DNA of 64,000 bases from Lewinellaceae bacterium (GTDB taxonomy: Bacteria > Bacteroidota > Bacteroidia > Chitinophagales > Saprospiraceae), in assembly GCA_020636375.1 (NCBI GenBank), contig JACJXZ010000001.1, positions 496,001 through 560,000 on the forward strand, read 5' to 3'. Shown one piece after another: positions 36,117-44,457 of the stretch. Below the pieces are notes generated by a model. It saw nothing but the letters and a program-made list of their open reading frames with translations. It did not search any database and was not told the DNA's origin. Every line of letters begins with the position of its first letter. Position 1 is the stretch's first letter. A program made the position numbers and the translations under genes.

Positions 36117-36170
36117 ATCCTGCCGGGATCACCAATGAAAGCAGCGGCTTGTGCCCAGGGCACAGGCCGC
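36117..36170 (+). repeat. Duplicate of the tRNA-Arg 3' end and its terminator hairpin
   Basis: CATCCTGCCGGGATCACCAA and the following AAAGCAGCGGCTTGTGCCC / AGGGCACAGG repeat the end of the tRNA and its downstream hairpin (35936-35990) with few changes. About 125 bp of unrelated sequence lies between the copies. Confidence 0.75.
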
Positions 36171-36308
36171 TGCCATTTCGGACGGGCCACCTTCAGGTGG
36201 CTCGTAATAAGAGTTTGATGAAAGTGGACCAGGGCCCACCTCATCTCATACTATCCCAGGATTAAGAACCTGTCAGGAAGGAGCTAAAACAAGGTTCTCA
36301 ATCCCCAC

Positions 36309-36617
36309 TTACTCCTCCGGAACCGAAACCACCTCTACCGTTACCGCCATATCCGGCAGCCGATACTTCTGCTGGTTGCGGCAGGCGTAGAGCTCTTCTT
36401 CCAGCATGATCAGGTCGTACTCCCCGTTTTCCAGTTCCAGCTCTGCTCTGGGGAGGAGGATGGCGGCTTCCCAGTCCAGCACCAGGTTGGAAAAGGCGCC
36501 GGCAATCTCATAGGCATAGCCATAGCCGATGATGACGGCGGCGCCTTCCGTAACCGTCAGGTGCGTTTCCACCCAGTTGTTGATCAGGGCGTAGAGGCTG
36601 TCGGCTTCGAGGCGCAT
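36309..36617 (-). CDS. Small protein of unknown function
   Basis: A 102-residue frame starting MRLEADSLYALINNWVETHL. It is acidic, with an LELENGEYDLIMLEEELYACRN stretch and a C-terminal TVEVVSVPEE. I do not recognise the family. Base composition and codon choice match the GC-rich chromosomal genes, and it is a clean frame in a region where others are broken, so it is probably real. It reads in the same direction as the broken gene at 36695-37308 but lies downstream of it. Confidence 0.5.
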   Translation of the reverse strand: MRLEADSLYALINNWVETHLTVTEGAAVIIGYGYAYEIAGAFSNLVLDWEAAILLPRAELELENGEYDLIMLEEELYACRNQQKYRLPDMAVTVEVVSVPEE

Positions 36618-36694
36618 TTTTGGAAAGCGTATTTCATGTGGTTGTCGTGATTGATTTTGGGCAATAAGAAAAAGGATAAAAGTTCAATTCCTCA

Positions 36695-37308
36695 TTACGG
36701 AAAAAGGTTCAGTATATCCCACCATTCCGGGCACTGATCCGGCTCAATGTGGGTTTCTCTGAACAGCTCCCGCCCCTTTGCACGCTCCTCCTGGAAACTA
36801 CTGCCCGTAGCGAAAGGTTTGGGCATCCATACCCCCTTTGGCGTTGGGCACTTTCACCGTTTTGCCGCCCTTAAAGGCCGGGTCGGCGATGCGGTATTTA
36901 GAGCTGAACTTCGCGCTCTCCACCCAGTGCAAGCCGATGCGTACCTTCCCGCCTTACCACCTCTTTGTCGATCCGATAGAGCAGTTTACGGTACCTTATG
37001 GTAAAGGAAGCGAAATAGCCCCGTCCGCTACTCTTTGTACAACACTACGAAACCCTCCCGAAAAAATCGGGCGGGCATTTATCCCGGGGATCGAAATCGC
37101 CGCCGCCAGTCCAGTCAACAGTAATATCCGACGTGGTGACTTCGTATTCAATGGCAGGCGGGCTCGACGCCGCAGCGAGAGGCGGCGGATTTGTTTCCGG
37201 CGGTTGGTAAAAGTACAGAAATGTTACGAGCAATAGTAACAGAAAAGCAATAAGGGAAAAGCCTGCGGAGGGCATTCCACCCTGAGCAGTAGCGATGGTT
37301 CGGATCAT
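36695..37308 (-). pseudogene. Membrane-anchored protein of unknown function, frame-broken
   Basis: Starts MIRTIATAQGGMPSAGFSLIAFLLLLLVTFLYFY (one membrane segment), followed by a Pro-rich linker and TSDITVDWTGGGDFDPRDKCP. Later fragments in other frames read YRKLLYRIDKEVV, SKYRIADPAFKGGKTVKVPNAKGG and ERAKGRELFRETHIEPDQCPEWWDILNLFP to a stop at 36695. There are three or four frame breaks. An anchored protein with a Pro linker and a small soluble domain is all that can be said. Confidence 0.5.
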
Positions 37309-37509
37309 GACTTCGGTTTTTGTGGAAAATGATAAATGCCCCCCTCCCCTGCCGCAGGCACATACTCTTCCCCATACAGCTCGCCCTGCATCCGCTGTTG
37401 AAAGACCGGCATGAGAAGGGAGGGCAAAGATTTTTAGGGCACTACAATTGCAGATTATAGTGTTTTGTTTTTACTTTGTGAAGGTTGTGTCTATAGCACA
37501 AATGTATTG

Positions 37510-37535
37510 AAATTTTCTTAAAATAAAGAAAATTT
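37510..37535. promoter_or_regulatory. Palindromic operator candidate upstream of the XRE gene
   Basis: AAATTTTCTT (37510-37519) and AAGAAAATTT (37526-37535) form a perfect inverted repeat with a 6-base gap. A third GAATTTTCTT half-site follows near 37549. The tract is very AT-rich and ends about 40 bases before the XRE start codon. Confidence 0.55.
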
Positions 37536-37573
37536 GACAATAATTTTTGAATTTTCTTTTTAATAAATTATAA

Positions 37574-37977
37574 ATGTCTGTCAAGGAAAGAGTTGAATTT
37601 TTATTGAAACAGACAAATCTGTCGCAATCTGAGTTTGCGTCGAAGTCAGGCTATAGCAGAGCTGTACTGTCAAATTTTCTTACAGGCAAAACGGATAAAC
37701 CGAGGATTGACCTCCTGGAAGCCATTAAAAAGTATTTCCTACATTCAACCTCAACTGGCTCATCACCGGCCAGGGCGAAATATGGGACGGCCCACCGCCC
37801 ACGGGACTGAAAGATATCCCCCCCCCCTCCACACCCGCCCCCAATCAGGAGCTTTTCAACCAATTGCTGGTGCAGAAATTGCAGGAAGTGGCCCGGGAGC
37901 TGAAAACGCGCGACCCGGAGGCGTACCGGAAGCTGGGGCTGGAGGAGTTGGTTGATAAGGCGGGGGGGAAGGGTTGA
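37574..37977 (+). pseudogene. XRE-family helix-turn-helix regulator, one frameshift
   Basis: Starts MSVKERVEFLLKQTNLSQSEFASKSGYSRAVLSNFLTGKTDKPRIDLLEAIKKYF, a standard Cro/C1-type helix-turn-helix. The frame shifts near 37738. It then continues FNLNWLITGQGEIW, a phrase that follows this type of domain in many Bacteroidota regulators, and goes on through a Pro-rich linker to a helical end (QLLVQKLQEVARELKTRDPEAYRKLG). About 134 residues if intact. The AT-rich palindrome upstream is a likely autoregulatory site. Confidence 0.65.
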
Positions 37978-38026
37978 GCGGAGGCCGAAGAGAGGGAGGA
38001 GGCGCAGTTGAGGGTGCCTTCGACTT

Positions 38027-38158
38027 TCACCGCCATATACAATACACCTGGTCGCCGGGCTGCGGGCCACGGTTGGTGAAGCCGGCTACCTTCTCCCGGA
38101 TGCAAAGGTAGTAGTATTCCAGGGAGGTGGAGCAGTTGAGGATTCGGGTGATGTTCAT
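38027..38158 (-). CDS. Short ORF of unknown function
   Basis: A 43-residue frame starting MNITRILNCSTSLEYYYLCIREKVAGFTN. A possible frame change near the end would extend it (YMAVKVEGTLNCASSL). I recognise no family. It lies just downstream of the severed end of the reverse transcriptase gene on the same strand. Real status uncertain. Confidence 0.25.
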   Translation of the reverse strand: MNITRILNCSTSLEYYYLCIREKVAGFTNRGPQPGDQVYCIWR

Positions 38159-38220
38159 GCATAAAAGACCTTGACTTGGAATTTCAAAAATTATCAGCAG
38201 AATAGCTGCGCGATCCAATA

Positions 38221-38340
38221 CTATGGATTACATAGAATATGTTCAATTTTCTGTAGTTCCCCCTCCAATACCCTCTCATGCCGTTTCAACTGTTTTCTTA
38301 TAGCTGTTTCATTCATGACTTTGGCAGCCCTATATATATA
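38221..38340 (-). pseudogene. Severed 3' end of the reverse transcriptase gene
   Basis: When the insertion sequence and one TATATA copy are removed, the frame of the reverse transcriptase continues past NYLSYI as YRAAKVMNETAIRKQLK, then a charged helix, to a TAG stop at 38221-38223. The extension is about 35 codons long. The fit of frame and 6 bp target duplication shows this is the displaced C-terminus. Confidence 0.7.
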
Positions 38341-40250
38341 GTGTCTGGCAGAAAACGCCAGTTTTCGCCATTTTCTCCTTGCGCGGTACTGCCCGGCCGG
38401 TGGGTGGCAGCTCTGCGGCAGGGTGAGGCCGGCACAAAACAGGCGATTTTACCCAGCGATTTTCATTTTGTGCCTCCTCAGGCACACATTTTCGGCTTTT
38501 TGGGCATAGCTCACCCACCTTTCTGTGGAAAGCCAGCGGTAAACGCACTTATTTTTATAGTGCCTTGGGACATCTTGCCCCTTAGGACGACAGTTTCGAG
38601 TATACCTGCTCCATCACCAGCTTGCCCAGCCGTTTGAGGTTGTAGGACAGCACTCCCAAAGCGACATATTTCTTGAACCCGTCCAGGCCTTTATCCGGCA
38701 CCCGGTTGGCGCCGCTATGCTCCAATTCATTGATATTTGATTCTACAGCGCTGTGTTTTTTGCGCAATGCCACGAACGTTTTGGCGCTTTCTTCAGCTTC
38801 CTGTTGCGGCGTTTTTTTCCCTTTTTTGGGCATCACTACGTGCTCAAAGTCCTCTTGCAAGGCCTTCTTGACCAAAGCGGAGAAAAAACCTCTGTCAAAA
38901 CTAATACTATTCAGCGCATAACCTTCGCTGAAGCGCTCCTTGACACGCTTGGCCAGCGCAATAGGCTGGGCTTTGTCTCCCTGCCCCACCAATACTTCAT
39001 GGTCAACAATGAATTGAAATTGGTCCGTTGTTATCAGGGTATTGTGGCCCAGCTCCACTTTCTTATTATGTTTCCCTTTTTGTATCCACTCCACATGAGG
39101 CTCAAAAATAGAAAACACTTTTTCTTCATGAGGGATTATTTCTCCTTTAATAATACGGCGCTCTACCAAACCGATATGCTTTTCCAGCATCTCATGGTAA
39201 TAGGATAAAGCTTTTAATAATGTGCCAAGCTGAATATCTGCCAGCGCTAAGGGCAACAATTCCTTATAGCTTTGCTCTACGCGCTGGCTCAATTCCCGGC
39301 TGCGCTGCAAATATTTTTCAGCCGCTTTTTTCAACCGCTCCTTATATCCCTTCCCTTTCTTTTGATGGATATTAGCGGTGCGCCGGTAAACCCGCTTAAT
39401 AATTTTATGCCAATGCTTGTGCTTGCGCCAGCCGGGCAGGGTAGTGTGCTTTAATATTAATCCTATCGTGTCCAGGCATTTGCGGTTGCAATCCCATAAT
39501 AAATTAATATCAGTTGGAAAATGTATAGTGCTTTCCACCGCGTAAGTGTCGGCTTTCAAATTTAATTCAATATTTTCTTCGCTTTCGTTTTTTTTTAATT
39601 GGTGGACCGCTTTAACCACCACTTCGCTGATCTCCTTTAAAGTTTTCTCGTCAAGCAATGCGATATTATCTTTCAGCGTTTGCAGCTCGTAATATTTGCC
39701 TTCGCCAAATACTTGCCGGGTATGTATTTCAGGATGCCGCGCACCACTTGGTGGTGGTTTTACCAGGTCGTAAACGGTGTCATAGTCCGCATCCAGGTTT
39801 AGCCGCATTGTGCCCAGCACCAATATCTCCCACAAGCTCATGCCTAAAACTACCGTTGCTTTTTACCCCCAAAACCTTCTTTTCAAGAATCTCGAAAACC
39901 ACCTCATTTAGATAGGGAGTGACAAAAAATGTATTGCAAGCCTGCCAGCAGTTGGGGAAGCTCATGTCGGCTCTTGCCGTCTATTTTTACATCCGGGATC
40001 AGTTGGGCGTCCAGTTCATTTTGCTGTTCGAAGCGCTTTCTCATCAGGGGAAAATTTGAATGTTTGGCGAATAACAAATTAGTTAAATCTTTCATGTAAT
40101 TGAAAAACAATGCTTTACGCATTCAACTCTCCCGAATATACGAATAATTCATCAACTTTTATAGCACTGGATGTCGATTTTTTTGAATTTATTTCTCTGA
40201 AAATCAGTTAGTTGTGCATGGGGCTTTCGTTTTCTGCCAGACACTATATA
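38335..40250 (-). mobile_element. ISNCY-like insertion sequence inside the reverse transcriptase gene
   Basis: The inverted ends are GTGTCTGGCAGAAAACG (38341-38357) and its complement (40228-40244). Each is flanked by TATATA, which I take as a 6 bp target duplication (38335-38340 and 40245-40250). The element is about 1.9 kb and AT-rich, with one transposase gene on the minus strand. It cuts the last ~35 codons off the reverse transcriptase gene. Confidence 0.85.
38582..40122 (-). pseudogene. ISNCY-family DDE transposase, two frame breaks
   Basis: The main frame (38582-39841) reads MSLWEILVLGTMRLNLDADYDTVYDLV, typical of ISNCY transposases. It continues with the DDE-type core: DTYAVESTIHFPTDINLLWD (first Asp region), LGHNTLITTDQF and ISFDRGFFS (second Asp), and KKHSAVESNINELEHSGANR (Glu). 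The N-terminal 90 residues (MRKALFFNYMKDLTNLLFAKHSNFPLMRKRF ... ELPQLLAGLQYIF, then VTPYLNEVVFEILEKKVLGVKS) are in two other frames, joined near 39935 (at a run of six A on the plus strand) and 39855. This may be programmed frameshifting, decay or error. Confidence 0.75.
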
Positions 40251-41690
40251 AGACAAATAATTACCTCGGTACCTCCTGGTTGAATCATAATAAATAGTCT
40301 GATATCCTCCTTTAAGTGGATCTGGTTCAAGCCTAAAAAACTGCTTTGGCAACCGCCTACCGCTCACTCCATGATGAGAATAGATTCTCCGTATTTTTCT
40401 TTTGTAAACCACATAATCTATAGGCTTACCTGATTCTTTTAGTTTTTTGACACGTTCTGCTTTTTTCCTTATAGCCTCTCTCATTCTGCGATAGAATTTA
40501 GAAATATTGGCGCCTTTTACCAGCGTCTTATCACCATAGAATGCAAAGCCAAGGTATTGGAAGGGAGCTCCTTTTTTCAGTATCTTCTTTCCATTATGCT
40601 CAATGATTCTGGTACTCTTCAGCGTCTTTTGTCCTTTATCGCGCCAATCAAATACACAAACCTCTGTTTTTCCCTGAGAGATCTTCAGCTTGAAGTCTTT
40701 TATGGATTCGATAAGGAAGTCAGCGATTTCCTCCTGGTCTTCTTTATTGCATACCACCACAATATCATCCGAATATCGCCTGTAAAACCCAGAATGCTCA
40801 TTAGTGATCTTTGAATACACCAATTTGTCAAATTCCAGGAGGTACAAGTTGGCAAGCATTGCACTGATAGGCAAGCCTTGCGGAATGCCTCTGAGTACTT
40901 TTTGCTTTGGGTTTAGGCGTTGATTTTTATAGACGCGTAGCTCTCCTTCTTGTATAAATTTTCGAAGTTCCTCCGGGCTACTGAAAAAGGCATTGACTCC
41001 ATACTTATTCCGGTTCTCAGCAATTTTCTTTTCATCGAAGCCTCCTGTACTAATTCGAAGATCGTCCAGTAAGACATATGAATACTTAGTAATTGATTTG
41101 TAAATATTAAAATGATCTTTTGGTAAAGATTTGGTTCCAAGCAGTTTACACCATGCTTTCTTTAACAGCTTATGGTCAAGGTTGGAAAAGAAATCTTCAA
41201 TGTCGAATGCCATAGCACAACAAGGACCTCTCTCATTGATATGGTCAAATACTTCCTTTGCAAAGTGGATATTGTTCTTATTTGAATCCCCTTTTCCGGT
41301 GGGGATTTTACGATAAGCCGTGATACAAGATGATAGCCCATATTCATCTCGCAGCACTTTTTCATATCTGGGCTGGATCTCTTCCTGAGAATAATAGGAA
41401 TAAATCGCAGCATCAATGTGAGTAGCATAATGAATTGGACGAAGCTTTTTAGTACTTACGCCATTTTTGTTATGCCCTCTTATCGCCATTCCGGTTTTAT
41501 CGTAGTCGATGATTTTGTATCGGCGTTGGGGCAGCTTTCTGTGAAGGAGCGGAAAAAAAGCATGCTTGGCTACGAGTTTGGGGTTTTTAACCAACCTCAT
41601 CAGGTTTGCCCTGTCGACAACCGGACTGAGCTGCTTAGTTAGATGGAGATATCCTTTAGGTTTGAACCAATCTTTCTTTTTACTGCGCAT
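40152..41690 (-). CDS. Reverse transcriptase of the defence/unknown-group type, truncated by an IS
   Basis: The reading frame is 512 residues from the ATG giving MRSKKKDWFKPKGYLHLT. Palm motifs: PCCAMAFDIEDFFSNLDHKLL (motif A Asp), GIPQGLPISAMLANLYLLEFDK (motif B) and FYRRYSDDIVVVCN (catalytic YSDD). These are followed by LKISQGKTEV and PFQYLGFAFYG (motifs D/E). There is no maturase X domain or HNH endonuclease, so it is not a typical group II intron protein. The thumb is basic. It most resembles the unknown-group or DRT phage-defence reverse transcriptases, though the class is not certain. The last ~32 residues, from VSGRKRK on, are read from the insertion sequence and replace the true C-terminus, so activity is doubtful. 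Confidence 0.75.
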   Translation of the reverse strand: MRSKKKDWFKPKGYLHLTKQLSPVVDRANLMRLVKNPKLVAKHAFFPLLHRKLPQRRYKIIDYDKTGMAIRGHNKNGVSTKKLRPIHYATHIDAAIYSYYSQEEIQPRYEKVLRDEYGLSSCITAYRKIPTGKGDSNKNNIHFAKEVFDHINERGPCCAMAFDIEDFFSNLDHKLLKKAWCKLLGTKSLPKDHFNIYKSITKYSYVLLDDLRISTGGFDEKKIAENRNKYGVNAFFSSPEELRKFIQEGELRVYKNQRLNPKQKVLRGIPQGLPISAMLANLYLLEFDKLVYSKITNEHSGFYRRYSDDIVVVCNKEDQEEIADFLIESIKDFKLKISQGKTEVCVFDWRDKGQKTLKSTRIIEHNGKKILKKGAPFQYLGFAFYGDKTLVKGANISKFYRRMREAIRKKAERVKKLKESGKPIDYVVYKRKIRRIYSHHGVSGRRLPKQFFRLEPDPLKGGYQTIYYDSTRRYRGNYLSYIVSGRKRKPHAQLTDFQRNKFKKIDIQCYKS

Positions 41691-42198
41691 GATGATACTA
41701 TAAATAAGCTGAGCCGCCCTCAATGTTCAACTCGTGAAAACCATACTGGATAAACGCCAAGTGCTTCAATCGTAGCACCTCCTCACAAGGAGTAAGACCG
41801 CCAGCCAATTTCTTGACTCTCACCTTGGTTGTAACTGTTTAACAACATAAATACCCTACTATGGAGAGCATTAATATTATTATTCGTATCTTAGCAACGA
41901 TGAAGAAGTTGCCCCGGTCTGATATAATAATTGCTTATTATCCCAATTCCGTGGGAACTTTACTTCGTCACTAAACGCCCACCTGACAACCTTATTTCCG
42001 AATCCTATCGGTTTTTGTCCTCCACCATAATGAAGTTGTGTCAGTACGGCAAACAGGATAACCTGTGTGCACGATGGCCTGTAGCAAATACGAAAAAAGC
42101 TTCCGGTATATCGAAGAACATCTTTAGCGCCTCAGCTTGAAACAAGGATACGGATTTTCCGTAAAAGAGTTACAATTTTATCAACTACAATAAGCTCA
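41691..42198. other. Intergenic region upstream of the reverse transcriptase and the 42199 gene
   Basis: About 500 bases between divergent genes, with no convincing ORF. On the minus side, next to the reverse transcriptase start, are several short complementary stretches (for example CCTCCTCACAAGGAG). A structured non-coding RNA partner, as some defence reverse transcriptases have, could lie here, but I cannot establish one by eye. Confidence 0.35.
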
Positions 42199-42975
42199 AT
42201 GCCAAAACTACCTCCTCGTCCTAAAAGGGCAATTCCAAAACCGCAACCCTTTCCTTTTCAAGTCGGTGAATTGGTTGAATTTATTGCAAAGAACAATGAA
42301 GAAGGCTATACGGAACTCACCATTACAGAAGGTCATATCACAAGAACGATCAAATCAGGACAAACCAAAATGACGCCACCTACAATGACCGTGAATGAAG
42401 TTGTTCTTGAAAACTCTTCAAAAGCTCACCTTTTTGATGAAATAACCGGAAATGCGAAAAGATCAGGATTTAAGGTACACTGCGTTTGGTTTTCTACTAA
42501 AACCTGTAAGTTTTTTGACCGTTGGTTCAATAGTGGTATGCTTAGGAAATCTTCCCATCCGGATGAAGAGCAGATACCGATACCTGTTGTCAAAGGAGAG
42601 CTGAATGAAGTGGTGACGTTAAAAACATATCTCTCTGCATACCAATCGGAAGAATTTCTTTTTTCCGCAAAATGGACAAACCTTGATAATAGTGAAAAAG
42701 TTTGGAAGCTAACCCAATCGTTTAATCACCTATCTTTTCTGCCTCCCAAAATGGTAATTACTGAAATCATTAGTGATCCCGATAAAAAAAAGCCTTTGTT
42801 TGATAAAAATGATGGGACAAAAATCCGCGAAGTATCTGAAGAATATGCAAAGTGCATGTGGTATGACCCGAACACTGGCAAATTCTCAGAACATGTTTTC
42901 CCGCTTGATTGCCTAATACCTGAAAACAGCTTGCCCGACACAAAAAAATACTTACAAACCTTTTTAGATTCCTAA
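42199..42975 (+). CDS. Two-repeat protein of unknown function in the defence island
   Basis: A 258-residue protein starting MPKLPPRPKRAIPKPQPFPFQVGELVEFI, a basic Pro-rich N-terminus. It has two similar halves: VGELVEFIAKN...GFKVHCVWFSTKTCKFFDRWFNSGML (about 20-120) and VKGELNEVVTLKTYLSAYQ...YAKCMWYDPNTGKFSEHVFPLDCL (about 132-245). Each half ends with a C.W/MWY...TGKF/KTCKFF phrase. I do not recognise the family. The repeated beta-rich half, with a strand-turn-strand end, recalls small DUF-type domains of mobile elements. Its stop overlaps by four bases the end of the convergent gene at 42972. The AT-rich composition fits the surrounding island. Confidence 0.6.
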   Translation: MPKLPPRPKRAIPKPQPFPFQVGELVEFIAKNNEEGYTELTITEGHITRTIKSGQTKMTPPTMTVNEVVLENSSKAHLFDEITGNAKRSGFKVHCVWFSTKTCKFFDRWFNSGMLRKSSHPDEEQIPIPVVKGELNEVVTLKTYLSAYQSEEFLFSAKWTNLDNSEKVWKLTQSFNHLSFLPPKMVITEIISDPDKKKPLFDKNDGTKIREVSEEYAKCMWYDPNTGKFSEHVFPLDCLIPENSLPDTKKYLQTFLDS

Positions 42976-44345
42976 CTCCTATGGCTTTCCAAATAATTTA
43001 AGGCTAAAGCGTCATAAGTGCTTTTCCAGGCATTGTTGATTTGTGCCATTTTTGAGAGCCGGTCATGGTATATTTCAGCCTTGACTCTTGGCACAAAAAA
43101 CGCTTGGTGAATCAACTTGTTATATGCTTCTGTCAACTTACCCAGCTTAAAATGAACAATCGTTACCATGAGCAAGTCATCAGGTATACTATCGCAATCA
43201 CTGATACAAGAATGATGTGCATTAAAGCAACCTCTGATTTCCTCATCTTCATGTTCGGATAAATCATCCCAATCAATTTCCTGATCTTGGACACAAATGT
43301 ATTTTAGCAACTTGCCGTCACTACAATCACTTATTGTACTTTCGATCAAGGTGGCATCTTCCCGAAGGCTACCAATAACTAACCCTTTTTCTTCTTTCAA
43401 TGCCCAAATGGCCAAACGTGCCATTGTTGCTTCTTTAGGCTCTAAATTGTTCCTTTTCAACTCTTTTAAACAAAGGTTCTGGTCATCCACACTAATCGTT
43501 TCTTTTATTTGTCCAAAAGAACTTTCGTACTTATACTTACCATGCTCTATACTATTGGCATAAGCACTATTTAGGATTTTGCGGATCTCCTCTTCCTTAA
43601 AATCAGATTCAGAAAACAGGCGAGTAATTTCTCCGGTAGCAGAATTCTTATCGATTCCTGCCCTGTTTAAATTACAGGCTAGTAAAAAAGTATAATTGTT
43701 CCTGTTTCCTGGCACGAACGGGACCTTTTTATTTGTGAAATTGATGATGTCTGTTATGGTCATAACTGGCTGAATTACATAAACCTTACTTTTACTGTTT
43801 TGATACAAGTCAGGTGCGTGGCACATAAAACATAAGCGGACTATATCACTTGCCGCATCTACTGAAATGCCAAGCTGCTGTTGGTAATACCTCTGAACCT
43901 GTTCATAAGCAACCTTGTGATGTTTGGCAGTAGTATTTACTTTGACTATTATTTTTATGCCTCTTCCCCTGGGGCTTGTAAAAGCAGCATAGGTGTAGCT
44001 GATTGATTTGGTTTTTTCCAGTACAGCTTCCTTATCTTTTTCCTGATCGTCTATATCATCTATATCGAGGATAACTAAACCTGTATATGATTCGGAATCA
44101 AAGTTTGCAGCTGACCTGTCACCTTTACAAAGACCGGCGGTTATAAAAGAGGGCAATCCTTGTTTTATTGTTTTTACTAGGTCAGGCTTACCTTCTTTTT
44201 CAGCCTTTCTCAACTTTTTAGTCGCATTTTCTAGTCCAAAAGCCTTACCGCATTTCATCATTGAAAGCACTTCTTCAATCGAGATTTGCCTATAGCTATT
44301 CGTATAGTTAGCCCTTAAGTAAATCGAAACAACCCTCTTTTCCAT
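42972..44345 (-). CDS. BT4734/BF3469 family protein (VirE N-terminal domain)
   Basis: A 457-residue protein starting MEKRVVSIYLRANYTNSYRQISIEEVLSMMKCG. The region around residues 60-200 (LPSFITAGLCKGDRSAANFDSESYTGLVILDIDDIDD, TYAAFTSPRGRGIKIIVKV, AAFTSPRG and DAASDIVRLCFMCHAPDLY) is the BT4734-like/VirE-N domain, related to primase-type folds of mobile elements. The middle (RNNYTFLLACNLNRAGID...EEIRKILNSAY) matches the helical domain that follows it. No helicase motif is seen. Such proteins are common on Bacteroidota mobile elements, which supports an acquired origin for this region. Confidence 0.8.
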   Translation of the reverse strand: MEKRVVSIYLRANYTNSYRQISIEEVLSMMKCGKAFGLENATKKLRKAEKEGKPDLVKTIKQGLPSFITAGLCKGDRSAANFDSESYTGLVILDIDDIDDQEKDKEAVLEKTKSISYTYAAFTSPRGRGIKIIVKVNTTAKHHKVAYEQVQRYYQQQLGISVDAASDIVRLCFMCHAPDLYQNSKSKVYVIQPVMTITDIINFTNKKVPFVPGNRNNYTFLLACNLNRAGIDKNSATGEITRLFSESDFKEEEIRKILNSAYANSIEHGKYKYESSFGQIKETISVDDQNLCLKELKRNNLEPKEATMARLAIWALKEEKGLVIGSLREDATLIESTISDCSDGKLLKYICVQDQEIDWDDLSEHEDEEIRGCFNAHHSCISDCDSIPDDLLMVTIVHFKLGKLTEAYNKLIHQAFFVPRVKAEIYHDRLSKMAQINNAWKSTYDALALNYLESHRS

Positions 44346-44457
44346 AAAATTCCTTTATTTTTACTCTGTGCGCCCTCCTAAAGAAGGTTCATTATTGCCT
44401 TGCCAATCTTCTCATTAGTAGGGTCCAGGCGACCCCAAATCTTGTGTACTCAAGGTC

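Noticed and set aside
40152..41690. Diversity-generating retroelement or group II intron
   Set aside because: No template/variable repeat pair or Avd-like gene was seen, the reverse transcriptase lacks maturase and endonuclease domains, and no intron domain V hairpin was found at the 3' side.
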